DNA of 64,000 nt, taken from contig JAIXMQ010000009.1 in assembly GCA_025716855.1 (NCBI GenBank), positions 186,001-250,000 on the forward strand, read 5' to 3'. This document shows positions 1 to 10,730 of the stretch, one piece after another. The notes below the pieces were generated by a model that worked only from the letters and a program-made list of their open reading frames with translations, ran no database searches and was not told where the DNA came from. Positions within the stretch are counted from its first letter, which is position 1. The number at the start of each line of letters is the position of its first letter. Position numbers and translations under genes: made by a program. Source of the DNA: Pilaira anomala (Eukaryota > Mucoromycota > Mucoromycetes > Mucorales > Mucoraceae).

Positions 1-1
1 G

Positions 2-109
2 AAAAACAAAGGGAAAAAGAATAATCTTAAAGCATTGCTGTCCAAATCAAATGCTCAGGCAGAGAGCAAAAGCGGTGGCGGATTGGGCGATTTTCTATCG
101 TCTTTATAG
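2..109 (+). CDS. C-terminal end of an unidentified protein (partial)
   Basis: The second forward frame is open from the window edge to a TAG at 107-109. It gives 35 residues that start lysine/asparagine-rich and finish with a Gly-rich turn and the tail GLGDFLSSL. Composition and position fit a conserved protein C-terminus rather than random AT-rich DNA, which rarely gives Ser/Gly/Ala-rich stretches here. The rest of the gene lies upstream of the window. I do not recognise the family. The converging neighbour RRP3 ends about 1 kb further on. Confidence 0.5.
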   Translation, partial: KNKGKKNNLKALLSKSNAQAESKSGGGLGDFLSSL

Positions 110-1127
110 TATTACTGGCAGCTTGTCTACATACATTCGGATAGTAGTTAACATTGTTCAGAAGACAGCGAAGCTTAATTTTATATCACTATATCTCTTT
201 TGTTGAAAATTATTATAACAATATCAAACTTTTTTTTTCAGAATACTGTTGAGATCAATTAATAATAAACGATTGAGAATATTACAAACAAATGCATGTA
301 CTGGGTCAATATTTATTACTTACTTAACGTATGTAAGAGATCATAGGAATGTCTTCAAAACATATTCGGGTTGTTTAGCAATTACCATTGTGCATTAAAT
401 CTCTTCTATGTCCCGGGCACAACTTGTGGGTCATGTATCTTAGGATAAAAGGAGCTTAACCATTTAACTATGAGAAGTTTGAAAATACATCAAAAGAAAG
501 GATGAGTAAGATAGTCCACATTCTGGAAATAATTTACTTATTTGAAGTTAGTAGATATCTTTAACAAAAAATGGTAAAAGTTTATTTACTATTACTTAAG
601 ATAAGAAACTTTAGGTATCTTGCTTGAACAGTTGGAATAAGACTAAGTTATTAATGTGAAAGAAAAGAGTTCTTTTTTTAGAACATATCAATCCTTCCTA
701 AAAATCTTCAAAGATTTTTGGTTTCTAATTCAACTAACTACAAATGCCGAGTAGCATTAACAAACATCTCTTAATGATACGTTTGACACATAATATATGT
801 ACATGTAGGACATAATATGTGAGGTTCACACAGTTAATAGTGATTCTGTATAGGACCTTCTTCCATGTCAACACTGATACATTTTCCGTTGTTCAGCCTG
901 ATTATGCTTGGATTGTCAAAGCGCTAAATACAAGCTTGTTTTACAATACCAACTTTTGCTTATTTTTCATGAGAATAAAATTCTTTTGATATTTCTTAAC
1001 CTGTCCTTTTTAACATATACCTCAATGACTACTAACAGCTCAATTAATAAGATATTAAACGAGAGTAGTTACATAATTATTCTAATTTACAAATTTTATT
1101 TTCAAAAAAAAAAGAACAAAGAAGGTT
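110..1127. other. Intergenic, convergent 3' flanks
   Basis: About 1 kb of AT-rich DNA between the end of the left-edge gene and the 3' end of RRP3. Forward open frames here are short, or run antisense into RRP3 (908-1306), and show no domain. No RNA gene or repeat seen. Confidence 0.6.
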
Positions 1128-2710
1128 TTAACGCTTCTTGTATCCACCCTTCTTTTGATCACCGCCCTTCTTATGTTCACCTTTATACTTTCTCTTTCCT
1201 TGAGCACCAGTTCTTTCCTCTTTATCAGCATCATCATCGTCATCGTCATCCTTACGACCACCGCGCTTTGATTTTTTACCGTTGTCAGTCTCTCTTAATT
1301 CTATAGTTGCGATACGCTGAGCTTCATCCACACGTTCTTGTAACATCATGACTTCATCCTTTTCAGCAGGGAAAGGATCCAACTTGTGCTCTAAATCTTT
1401 TTCAATACGTTGGATTAATTCTACATCATACTGGGTAACAAAAGTCACGGACTTTCCGGATCTACCGGCTCTTGCGGTACGACCCACACGATGGATATAA
1501 TCTTTGGATGATTGAGGTACATCGTAATTGATAACGACATCTACCATAGGAATATCAATACCTCTACTAGCAACATCTGTAGCGACTAAAATATTACGGG
1601 CACCAGCCTTGAATTTATTAAGTGCACCTAAACGCTTAGCTTGAGGCAATTGACCATGAAGAGGAACGGCAGCAAAACCGAGGTTTCTCAACATGATGGC
1701 AATCTTTTGTGTATCATGACATGTACGTGTGAAAATAATTGTAGAGTTACCAGCAAGTTCATTCAAGAGATAGACCATGTAACAATCCTTGTGCTTGAGA
1801 GGGAAAAAGAGATAGTATTGTAAAAGTGTCTTGACAGTAGAGTATTTACTAGCTACTTCCACCTTGACAGGTTTGTTTAAACTTGCTCTTTGAAGTTTAG
1901 CGACCTTTGTTGTCATAGTAGCAGAGAACAAGAAAGTGTTTCTTTCACGAGGAATTACCTTGAGAATTTGATCAATCTTAGGACCGAAATCCATATCTAA
2001 TAAACGATCTGCTTCATCCATAACTAAATATTTTAAATTCTTTAAACTGAAACCCTTTGTATTCTCTAAATGATCTTGAAGACGACCGGGTGTACAGACA
2101 ATGACGTGAGGACGCTTAGAAAGCGCAATGGACTGAGACATCATATCCATACCACCTACAATAACTGCTGAACGAACACCAATTACTGTACCAAGTGATT
2201 CAAAAGTTTCTGCAATTTGATAAGCTAATTCTCTATATATATGAATTAAGTGAATAAGTAAAATTACTTTCAGAATTTATAGTTGTTTTTTTATAGAAAA
2301 AATCCCTTACCTTGTGGGGGCTAAAACACAGGCAAAAAATGCTTGAGGGTTATCCCAAAGTCTTTGAATAATAGGGATAGCGAAAGCAGCAGTTTTACCG
2401 GAACCAGTTTGAGCAAGACCGATGATATCACGGCCTTCAATAGCCCAAGGAATAGATTCCTTTTGAATCTCGGTAGGATGTGTAAACTTCATTTTCTCAA
2501 TGGCTTCACACAATTGAGGAGAGACACCCTATCATTATTATTTTGTTAATATATATGTATATACATATATATACTCTATACTTTGATCTAAAAGTAGATC
2601 TCTATTCATTAACTTACAAGTTCAGCAAACGTTGTTTCTTCAGGAGTCTTTTTGGAAATCAATTCCATATCGACGCTGGTTTTAGCTTCCTTTTCTACAG
2701 TTGTGGACAT
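1128..2710 (-). CDS. RRP3: DEAD-box ATP-dependent RNA helicase, DDX47/Rrp3 type
   Basis: Nucleolar helicase of the SSU processome, needed in this family for early pre-rRNA cleavages and 18S maturation. The model has three exons (2710-2618, 2528-2311, 2232-1128), giving 471 aa; Rrp3 homologues are about 450-500 aa. Motifs in order: Q motif with F28 and Q53 (HPTEIQ), AQTGSGKT at 70-77, PTRELA near 102-107, TPGR at 151-154, DEAD at 176-179, then [19 protein letters not shown] and HRVGRTAR. The GVSP/HPTEIQ context and the lysine-rich acidic tail (DDDDDDD then KKGG repeats) match DDX47 rather than other DEAD proteins. The ATG at 2710 is used because it lies in frame with the Q motif across a clean GTAAGT intron. 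It shares a short divergent promoter with CMS1, another ribosome-assembly gene. Confidence 0.95.
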
Positions 2711-2923
2711 GATCGGTAAATTGAACAAGAACAAAACAAATATGCTTTACTTTTTTTTTTTTCTGTATCGAAACAATTAAATGCCAGTTACAGACAAGTA
2801 TAAGCCACTATGTTACTGAAAGATTGACAGTCTAGTGACTGCAATGAAAGGGGGATTATTTGACATTTGGAGGATAATTTTTTTTTTTTGCATATTTTAT
2901 ACTTTGTTTATCAATTATACATA
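2711..2923. promoter_or_regulatory. Bidirectional promoter between RRP3 and CMS1
   Basis: Only 213 bp separate the two start codons of divergently transcribed ribosome-biogenesis genes, so both promoters must lie here or overlap the neighbour. The stretch has a T-rich tract (about 2750-2762) and another just before the CMS1 ATG. I looked for the yeast PAC and RRPE ribosome-biogenesis motifs and saw no good match. Confidence 0.6.
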
Positions 2924-3807
2924 ATGGCTACTGTAGAAACTAAGAAAGTACAACCCTCCGCTGATGACTTTGAGGATGATTTCCAAGAGGAAGAAACAAT
3001 TTTTTCCGATAACGAGCCCGCGATTGAAGACGACGAGGCACCTGTTTTAAAACGTAAGGCACCTGAATCAGAAGAACCCAAAAAGAAGAAGAAGAAGCAA
3101 CAAAAGAAAAAGAGAGCTCTTAATCCTTTTGACACTATTAACATTTGGGGAGAGGAACCATCAGTACAAGCCGAATATTTAGCTGATCGCCAAAAGATTG
3201 CTTTGCCAAAGTTATCTTCTGTCGAGTTGGAAGAACAAACTTTACCAGAGTCAGGACTTGTGAATAACAAAAATTTCAAACAAGAACATGTTTTAGAAGC
3301 TTTACCCAATTTCGTCAAGTTTGGTGTTGCAGGTCACAAAAAGTTAGCAAAGAAGCCTACTGTTCTTGCTAGTCCAGTTGCTTTAATTATTACCCACTCA
3401 GCTATTCGTGCAGTTGACCTTGGACGGTAACGTATATAAACATAGTATTTGGATAACAATTTGATCTAATAATCTGTATAATATATAGTGCATTAAAGGA
3501 ATTTAGTACCACAGCTAAGGTCGCAAAATTATTCGCCAAACATTTCAAGATTGAGGATCAAATTTACTTTTTAGAACATGAAGCAATTCATATGGGTATT
3601 GGTACTCCTAACCGACTCCAAGCACTTGTTGATCAAGGCCATTTGAAATTAGATAACTTGGAATTAATTGTAATTGATACAGAGAGAAATGCAAAGAAAT
3701 TCAATATTTTCGACCTTCAAGAAGTTCGTACTGATCTTTTTACTTTCCTTGGTGCTCATATTGCACCATTATTAAAGGAAGGTAAGGCCAAGATTGGTTT
3801 GTTCTAG
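2924..3807 (+). CDS. CMS1: Cms1-like 90S pre-ribosome / U3 factor (CMSS1 family)
   Basis: Two exons (2924-3426 and 3489-3807) give 273 aa, close to yeast Cms1 (about 290). The N-terminal third is acidic, followed by a lysine tract (near residues 50-65) typical of nucleolar proteins. The C-terminal half carries the helicase-like CMS1 fold: PVALIITHSAIRAVDL, then AKLFAKHFKI, the MGIGTPNRL box and a LIVIDTE-type strand where helicases have DEAD. These motifs mimic a RecA domain but lack a P-loop, as in the family. The intron falls exactly in the RAVDLGR-ALKEF junction. A longer open frame extends upstream of the ATG but has no Met, so ATG 2924 is the start. Known family members associate with the SSU processome; partnership with neighbouring RRP3 is inference from context. 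Confidence 0.92.
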
Positions 3808-4517
3808 TTTTTTTTCTCTTGATTACATTATGTATTGTAAAATTTGTATTTTATCCCCCCCCCCCCTCAACACTACTCCATCGACTTTGTTTTTTTCTCA
3901 TTAAAGCATATACTTTTTTTTATTTTATTTACGGTTATGTCATTTTACATGCAATTCCAAATTAGCGTTTTGTAAATGAAAGGGGTTCACAAATATCCTT
4001 AAATATCGGTCAATGAAATAAGAATTTGAGCGGTATTCAACGGAACAATCGTTTTACCCTTGACCGTGCATATTGACCATTATTGTATTGACATCACATT
4101 TGCTATCAAGACAATTGAAAGTTGTGTCTTTTTTTTGCTTTTATGTGTCACAATAACAAATATATTCCAAAAACAATAGAGAACTCGGCCCTTTCGTATA
4201 ATAATGTGATGAATTGGTGAGACGTATTAACGTTAAGTTATGGGAATTATAGTGTAGAGTAATGATTTATACATTTGCGCCAGATTCTCCTGATGAACTT
4301 CCAATTGATTATTGTAAACAAACTTTTTTTATCTAAAAAAAAAAACGCTTATTCGGATATTCAATGTAATGAACTTCTGCTCTTCTTTTAAAAACATGAA
4401 TGCCACTAATTTTCTTCTCCCTTTCTCTTTCTTTTTTTTTTCTTCCTTTACTATTATTTTTTTCATTTAACTTGTTAGACATAACAATTGAAAACTACGT
4501 CACTTTTAAAAAAAAAA
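3808..4517. other. Intergenic: CMS1 3' flank and LAM-gene promoter
   Basis: 710 bp, AT-rich, with a run of about ten C near 3857, unusual in this AT-rich window, and pyrimidine-rich tracts (about 4410-4465) before the next start codon. No coding potential seen. Confidence 0.6.
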
Positions 4518-7035
4518 ATGTCTGACAAAAATTTAGGTTTCTCTTCTCATTTATTTCATAAACGAGACAACGATTCCAGCCCCATTACTTCAATAAAGTC
4601 TTTACCTTCAGTCAAACGTAGGTTCTCGGCTACGAAAATGTTGAATAAAGCAAAAGATACAACAAAATCCTTAGTTCATGAAGTAAAACGTCACAGTCTT
4701 GAGTCAAAGCATTCTTCCGACGAAAATATGGCATTAGACGAGAAGGGCGAAGATAAACGGCCTGCTTCACTTACATCAATTGAACAACTAAAAGCACCGT
4801 CAAATATATCTGAGGGCACGCAAAATTCAAACGATGATGCAGTTAGTAGAACGTTAACGTCTCGAAAGAAACATTATAGCTTACCAATTCGAAGACCTTT
4901 TACAATTAAAAAAGATGGACCAGATTCTTCACTATCTTCATCCTCTACAACATCTTCATCTAATACGACGGTAGCAGCAGCAACAGCATCGACGGCACCG
5001 GTTGCCGCTGAGTCAGTACCAAGTGCGGCGGCAGCGGCAGCTGAAGCTGATATACTTTCTGGAAGTGAAAGGCCCGGTAGTTTTGCCACTGCTTGTGATT
5101 TCCGATTGGCTAAAGACAAAAGAAATGAAGAATTTCACGCGCTTTTCAAAAGTGTACCGAGCAATGATTTGTTAATTCAAGGTATTTAAACGGTTTTGGA
5201 AATTTGACAAAGATAAACAAAATAATAATTAAGCCCATTTTTCGTGCATGTAGATTACAAGTGTGCATTACTAAAAGATATTCTCCTGCAAGGACATCTT
5301 TTTATATCTGAACACCACGTTTGCTTCAAGTCGAATATCTTTGGTTGGGTTACAAATGTAAAAAAAAAAACAAGCATTTCTTATTTTTTGACTAATTTTT
5401 TTTAACAAAAAATAGTTGATAATTAATTTTGACGAAATTACTGAAGTCGAGAAAAAGATGACTGCCAGAATTATCCCCAATGGAATTACAATTGCAACAA
5501 ATACATCTAAAGTAACTAGCTTATTTTACACTGTCAAAAAAAAAAAGGGATAATTAACCCACCTTTGAATATAGCATGTCTTTGCATCTTTCCTTTCTCG
5601 TGATCAAGCATATGACCAAATTGTAAAAATCTGGGACCTTAGCAAGAAAGTGAATTCTGTCATACCAACTACATTCGATGAAGATGATAATTCGTTGTAC
5701 GGGGAAACAGAGGACGATGATAGTTTACATTCAGATGATTCTGCAATTCTCATGAGCAATAGCCCCGCATCATTGAATCAACAAGACAAACAAGAATCCA
5801 ATTTAGCTGTTTCTTGCTCAGTTAAACCAGGCGTAACATCCGATTCCACTACCACTGCTATCAAAGATACCCCAAAGACTACTACCAATACGACTACAAC
5901 TAAACTACGCCCAAGATCAGCTTCTGATTCAAATTATAGAGGACGTCGTGAGTTTGCATTATTACCTGAATCCAATTTGAAGCGAGAGTATGATCGTAAC
6001 CCAACTATTACACCGATCAAAAAGACTCGAGTATGTCCATGTACTGTTAAAGGAGAACAATATGCTCATGTCGCTTTAAATGAGACATATATTGGTACTG
6101 TAGAAGCTATGTTAAAGTTATTATTTGATAGTAGCTTTTTGAAAAACTTTTTGGAGCGATATGAAAACTTTGAGAGCGTTCAAGCCGGTATTTGGCAGCA
6201 TGGTACACGTGAAATAGTTGGTCAAAGAAGAATCAAGAGCTCTACTTCGGGTAAGCGTTTCATTTTTCCTTTTAAGTTTTAACCGATAGAGTCTAGTAAA
6301 ATTGATAAATAATTACACAGGTACAAAGGTTGTAAAAACCTTGTTCCAAGAAAAGAGAATTCATCGCAAGTTCCCTTATTATGCTTGTGTTACTTCAAAG
6401 AAATCGATGCCGGATATGCCAATGGGAGCTGTCTATTCCATTCAATTGCGCACATGTATTACTCGTGTGAATAAAGAAAAAGTACATCTCCTTGTGACAT
6501 TTGAAGTCGTTTTTTCCAAGGGTGGTCTTGTCAGCTGTAAGTATAACGTTACATTTACTTTGTAGACAACATCGTTCTCATATCAGAAATAGCAATTATA
6601 GAAAAGAATGCTGCTGATGATCAAAAGAGGCTTTATAGTCGCTTAAATTCTATCTTGAATAAGCCAGAATTAATCCGCGAATTAGTGGATAATGTACAAT
6701 TATTGCAAGATTTGAACTTGGATGATAAGACTAAAGCTTTAAAACAGTCAATACCGGCGTCAAATACTATTATGGATATTATTCGATCTAAACCGATGAT
6801 TACTATTGTTTATATCTGTTTCTTTTTGGTCTTATTGACCCATTGTATTATGGCTTTAAGGCTAAAAAATATTGCACACCACTTAGAATTTGCCCAGCAA
6901 CAAAATCAACCTCAGTATAAAGATACTTTATGGATTGATCATAACGTAGATCGTATCCATCATCGCTTAAATCAATTACAAAGCGAAACACAAGAGTACC
7001 AACGACGTATTAAAAAATTAAATAATGTACAGTAA
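4518..7035 (+). CDS. GRAM-VASt sterol transfer protein of the LAM/Ysp2/Aster family
   Basis: Six exons (4518-5181, 5254-5357, 5416-5511, 5575-6250, 6321-6536, 6566-7035) encode 741 aa. Residues 1-195 are Ser/Ala-rich and disordered. A GRAM (PH-like) domain follows at roughly 200-310 (RNEEFHALFKSVPSNDLLI, then ISEHHVCFKSNIFGW, then INFDEITEVEKK). A Ser/Thr-rich linker leads to a VASt (StART-like) sterol-binding domain at about 441-595 (YAHVALNETYIGT, YACVTSKKSMPDMPMG). One hydrophobic segment at about 661-683 (ITIVYICFFLVLLTHCIMAL) anchors the tail, followed by a short coiled coil. That order is diagnostic of ER-anchored LAM/GRAMD1 proteins, which move sterol between plasma membrane and ER at contact sites. 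ATG 4518 is the first in-frame Met; an in-frame TTG at 4488 was not used. It is convergent with the SREBP gene 282 bp away. Confidence 0.92.
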
Positions 7036-7317
7036 GGAAAAAAAAACTATTTGTACATAATTTAACCAAATATATATATTTACCGTGCACAAATAAGAAA
7101 TTGCCAAATATACAACGCTTTGTACAAGTCCAACTCTTCATACAAAAATAAAATATAAAATATATAAAAGAGCTTTTATTGTGGGCATGTGATATTAAAA
7201 TATAAAAAAGAGTGTGTGTGCTTAGAGGAGGGAGGTGAGATGGTGGTGCAAGATGAATGAAGACTAATGGTAAATAAATAAATAAAAAAGGAGGATATAT
7301 AAGAAATGCAAGTGTTT

Positions 7318-10300
7318 TTATGAAATACCACGAAGGATTTCAAGTGCTTTTTCAGAACGTCTAATCATTAAATTGCTATCGTCTACGACAGAATCATTTA
7401 GTTCGAAATCAGAACACTCGCAAGCAGAGTCAACTTCGTCTACTTCATTAGAAACATATGTGCCTAACCTAGTAAGACGTTCAACTATAGCTTGATTCGT
7501 TCTTAAGCCATCGAGAGAGTGTCTACGGATCATACGACGTAAATTCAAACTAGCGTGACGTACTTGTTCAGTCATTGTAGTTTCCCAAGCATCAGTTTGT
7601 TGAGCTAATATAGGTGCTAAACGCCAAGCAGAGATCCAAGCTTCTAAACCAGTGACTGAAGTAACAAATTCAGCTAAAGCTAATACGGAACTTTCCAAGT
7701 CTTGTGAGCCACCTTTCTTTGTACGAATTTTCTTCATACTTTCTTTGATTTGTTCAGCTTTCCATAGTTCCTCTACACCTAGACGTTGTTGTTCAGGACC
7801 TTTTTTTAATAAAGTAGCGCCAATCAAAATATGAATCATGCTCTTCTTTGTTAATTCATCCAGTTGATTCATACGATCTTTATGACCGACCAAGTCCCGA
7901 CTATCACCGCCAGTAACTTCGCGTGATACAAGTGAACGTGGCACTTTTTGAATTAATACCTTGATTAATTTTTCAGCAACTTCAGTGTCGCTTTTCCAAA
8001 GTGCTTCTACAGTTGCACCTACAGCAGCTAACCAATGTGCTAAGCGATGATAATCGTCCATCTTTTCATTATTATCTAATGGATCAGTAATTTCCAAGAG
8101 CTGAGCAAATGCAGTTTCACTGAAATCGGATTGTTCTTGCATGTCTGAGGAAGGTTTTGCAGTCACGGAGATAATTAAACGGCCAAATTGAGTTTGTAAA
8201 TTATCAAGTAAATGAAGTGTTGATAAAATACCCACAGGTACAAGTACGGGTGCAGTCATAGAAAGAGATAGACCGCGGGCTTCAGGATTTCCAAAATGTT
8301 CAAGCTGTTGATTCATGACTTCCACAGTCTCATACCAAGCTCTTGATTTTAACATGACTTCCATACGATCTTCACCGTCATCTTCATGACAATCAAAAAT
8401 TAAGGCACGCATTAAAGTATCATCTTCAAGACCAGATTCATACATAGCCAATCTCCAAAAATAACGAGAAAGAAATTCTGATATACCATGATGAGGAACT
8501 ACAAGTGCCATTTGTAATGCAGCAGTTGCATATACACGAGAACGAGATTGTTCAACATACTCATTCTCATCATCTTCCATTAATTCAATCAAATTCATCA
8601 TACGAAAACAAGAATAAAGCATAGAACATCGAGTTACTTTAGGGTTTCCACCAAGACATTCAACTTCATTCATCTTGATCCATTTACAGGTCTGTACCCA
8701 TTGTTCTTGCGGAGTTACGTTTTGATCATCGTACAAAATTTCATAACCAAGCCAATGACGAACGATAAAACGAATGATTTCTTTAGCTAAGACGACATAA
8801 AATCCAATGCGACTGTAATGCTTTTGAGGCAGAATAGTGTGTTTTACTGAATGTGGTTCATTTTCAAGTGATTTGACAAGAATATTATAGATTTGCATAC
8901 ATTTTTGATCACCGGGAGTTAATGGAGCTACATGGGCACCCAAGTTACCATTTAAGCTGGATTTATTACTATGTGTTGTACGCGATTTTTTGTTCACCCG
9001 CTTTACTTTAATAAAGCCGTACGAAAACCAAAATCGAAACATTGGAAGCATGAGTTGCACAAGACAAATGGCAAATACTGCAGATCGAATTGCGGACCTA
9101 TTAGGCAAAAAAAAGTTAGTTTTTCCCTGTGCTTTCTTTTTTTCTGTTTTTTTTAAAAAAAAAAGTCTGATTTACCATCCATCAGTATGTGGAAATAAAG
9201 ACCCAAAGTAAGATGCATTAGAGCTACTATTTGAGAAATTGGCCATATCTTCAGCAGTACGAGAAATATGGTTATGATTTTCAAATTGTTCCTTTGAGGT
9301 AGGACCAGCAGAGAGAGGAGAAGCAGAAAAGAAACTGATAGCCATAAACATGGCCATAAACATACGGTTAGAAACCGATGTACGGTTGTCATTATGGTTG
9401 TCATTATGGTTACTGCAGTTGTTATAGTTACTCTTGTTACTATAGTTACTATTATCTAATTTTTGTCGGATAGCAACAGGAGGAGACAATCTATTATTTG
9501 TAAAATAAATATCTTCATCTTCTTCTTCTTCATCATCAAGACGAGATCTCTTTTTAGAGCTTTTGCGATGCTTTCGTTCTTGATGCTTTTGTAAGGCACG
9601 TTCTTGTAAACATTGTCGTTTAAATTCTTGTTCACGTTGATTCTTTTGGACAAGATAACGAGACAAGACATCGTGTCCACCAGGTAATTGAGTAAGCAAA
9701 TGTTGTAAAGTATCATTTTCAACAGCAAGTTCATGTTCTGAACGCTTCAAATATAAAATATATTCAGTTGCTTTACGCAAGATGGTTGCCTTATTTAATT
9801 TCTTGGCCACTGCAACACCATCAAGAAATTCAGCATCTTCTTCTTCATCGTCGTCCGATGGTTTTGCACTAGTTTTGACTTTTGCGTGAACCAATGCCGG
9901 AACTGCATTTTTTAATTCGGTGATACAATCGTTTATATTATTACGGTAACGGCGTTCAATGACATTATGTGCCTTCTTTTTAAGTTGAGGTGGTGGTTTG
10001 GTTTCTGGTACTTTAGTAGATGTTTTTCTTGCTAAAGGTTGAATAATAATTTTATCTACTACTAAAAAAAAACGGGTAAATATATAACAGCGATTTATGA
10101 TAAATTATGAAATTAAACATTCATACCTTGGTATGGTGAGTTATTCTGAATAGGAAAATTGGTTGGTGTAGAAAATATATCATCTTTGGGTGAACTGTTT
10201 GGGGTTTCGGAAGGGGTATGATAAGCAGAGATGGGTGAAGGATGCTGATAGAAATTTTTGTCATTTATGTCAGAAGGATCAAGTAAAGAGTTTGGACTTC

Positions 10301-10730
10301 CAAAAGGCGACGGGCTAGTATGTTGATTGATTTGGTTGGTTTCAGTAGCATTGTGATTATTTTGTGCTGTATCCCATTGGGATTGGCCATACAAGACGTT
10401 ATTATCGCTGGGTTGCGTAACATTCATGGAAGGTATATTATTATTATTGTTGTTATGGTTATTGTTATGGTTGTTGTTATGGTTATTGTTATGGTTGTTA
10501 TTATTACCTGAACTATTGACTATGTTCCCCATTTGATGGGTCATAACTGGCTGATGTGCATACTGTCTAGAATAATAGTCAACTGGTGGTAAATAATTTT
10601 CAAAATCTTTCCAGGCTTCTATTTCTTGTTCTAAAGCTAATTGGGCTTGTTGTTGTAGTTCTTCATCGAACTGTGTAAGTGATTGATAAGATTCTGGTGG
10701 GTCATTGATAGGTCTATTAAATGACTCCAT
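7318..10730 (-). CDS. SRE1: Sterol regulatory element-binding protein (SREBP), bHLH-zip membrane transcription factor
   Basis: Three exons (10730-10127, 10061-9176, 9097-7318) give 1089 aa. Residues 1-200 are an Asn/His/Ser/Gln-rich activation region with (HNNN)n repeats. The bHLH lies at about 230-307 with basic motif HNVIERRYRNN; Tyr240 is the SREBP-specific tyrosine that replaces the usual bHLH arginine and permits SRE binding. An acidic insert interrupts the loop, and a leucine zipper follows. TM1 is about 434-450 (MFMAMFMAISFFSASPL) and TM2 about 502-526 (AVFAICLVQLMLPMFRFW), joined by a short luminal loop. The about 560-aa C-terminal region is the SREBP regulatory domain that binds Scp1/SCAP in the family. 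The junction of exons 2 and 3 lies in the luminal loop. In fungi, Sre1 is released in low sterol or low oxygen, usually by the Dsc pathway; mode here is inference. Sits tail to tail with a sterol-transfer gene. Confidence 0.95.
10437..10506 (-). repeat. Asn/His codon repeat inside the SREBP N-terminus
   Basis: Roughly a 12-bp unit (AAT AAT AAC CAT type) repeated about four times, giving HNNN repeats bounded by poly-Asn. It lies in the predicted transactivation region. Expansion-prone, likely variable between strains. Confidence 0.85.

Noticed and set aside
908..1306. 132-codon forward open frame
   Set aside because: Its 3' half is antisense to the Lys/Asp-rich tail of RRP3; the 5' half is Phe/Ile/Asn-rich noise without a domain.
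4488..4517. Earlier start for the LAM gene
   Set aside because: The extension begins at TTG, and the first in-frame ATG is 4518.
10437..10506. Regularly spaced repeats resembling a CRISPR or minisatellite array
   Set aside because: They are in-frame Asn/His codons within SREBP; no unique spacers.
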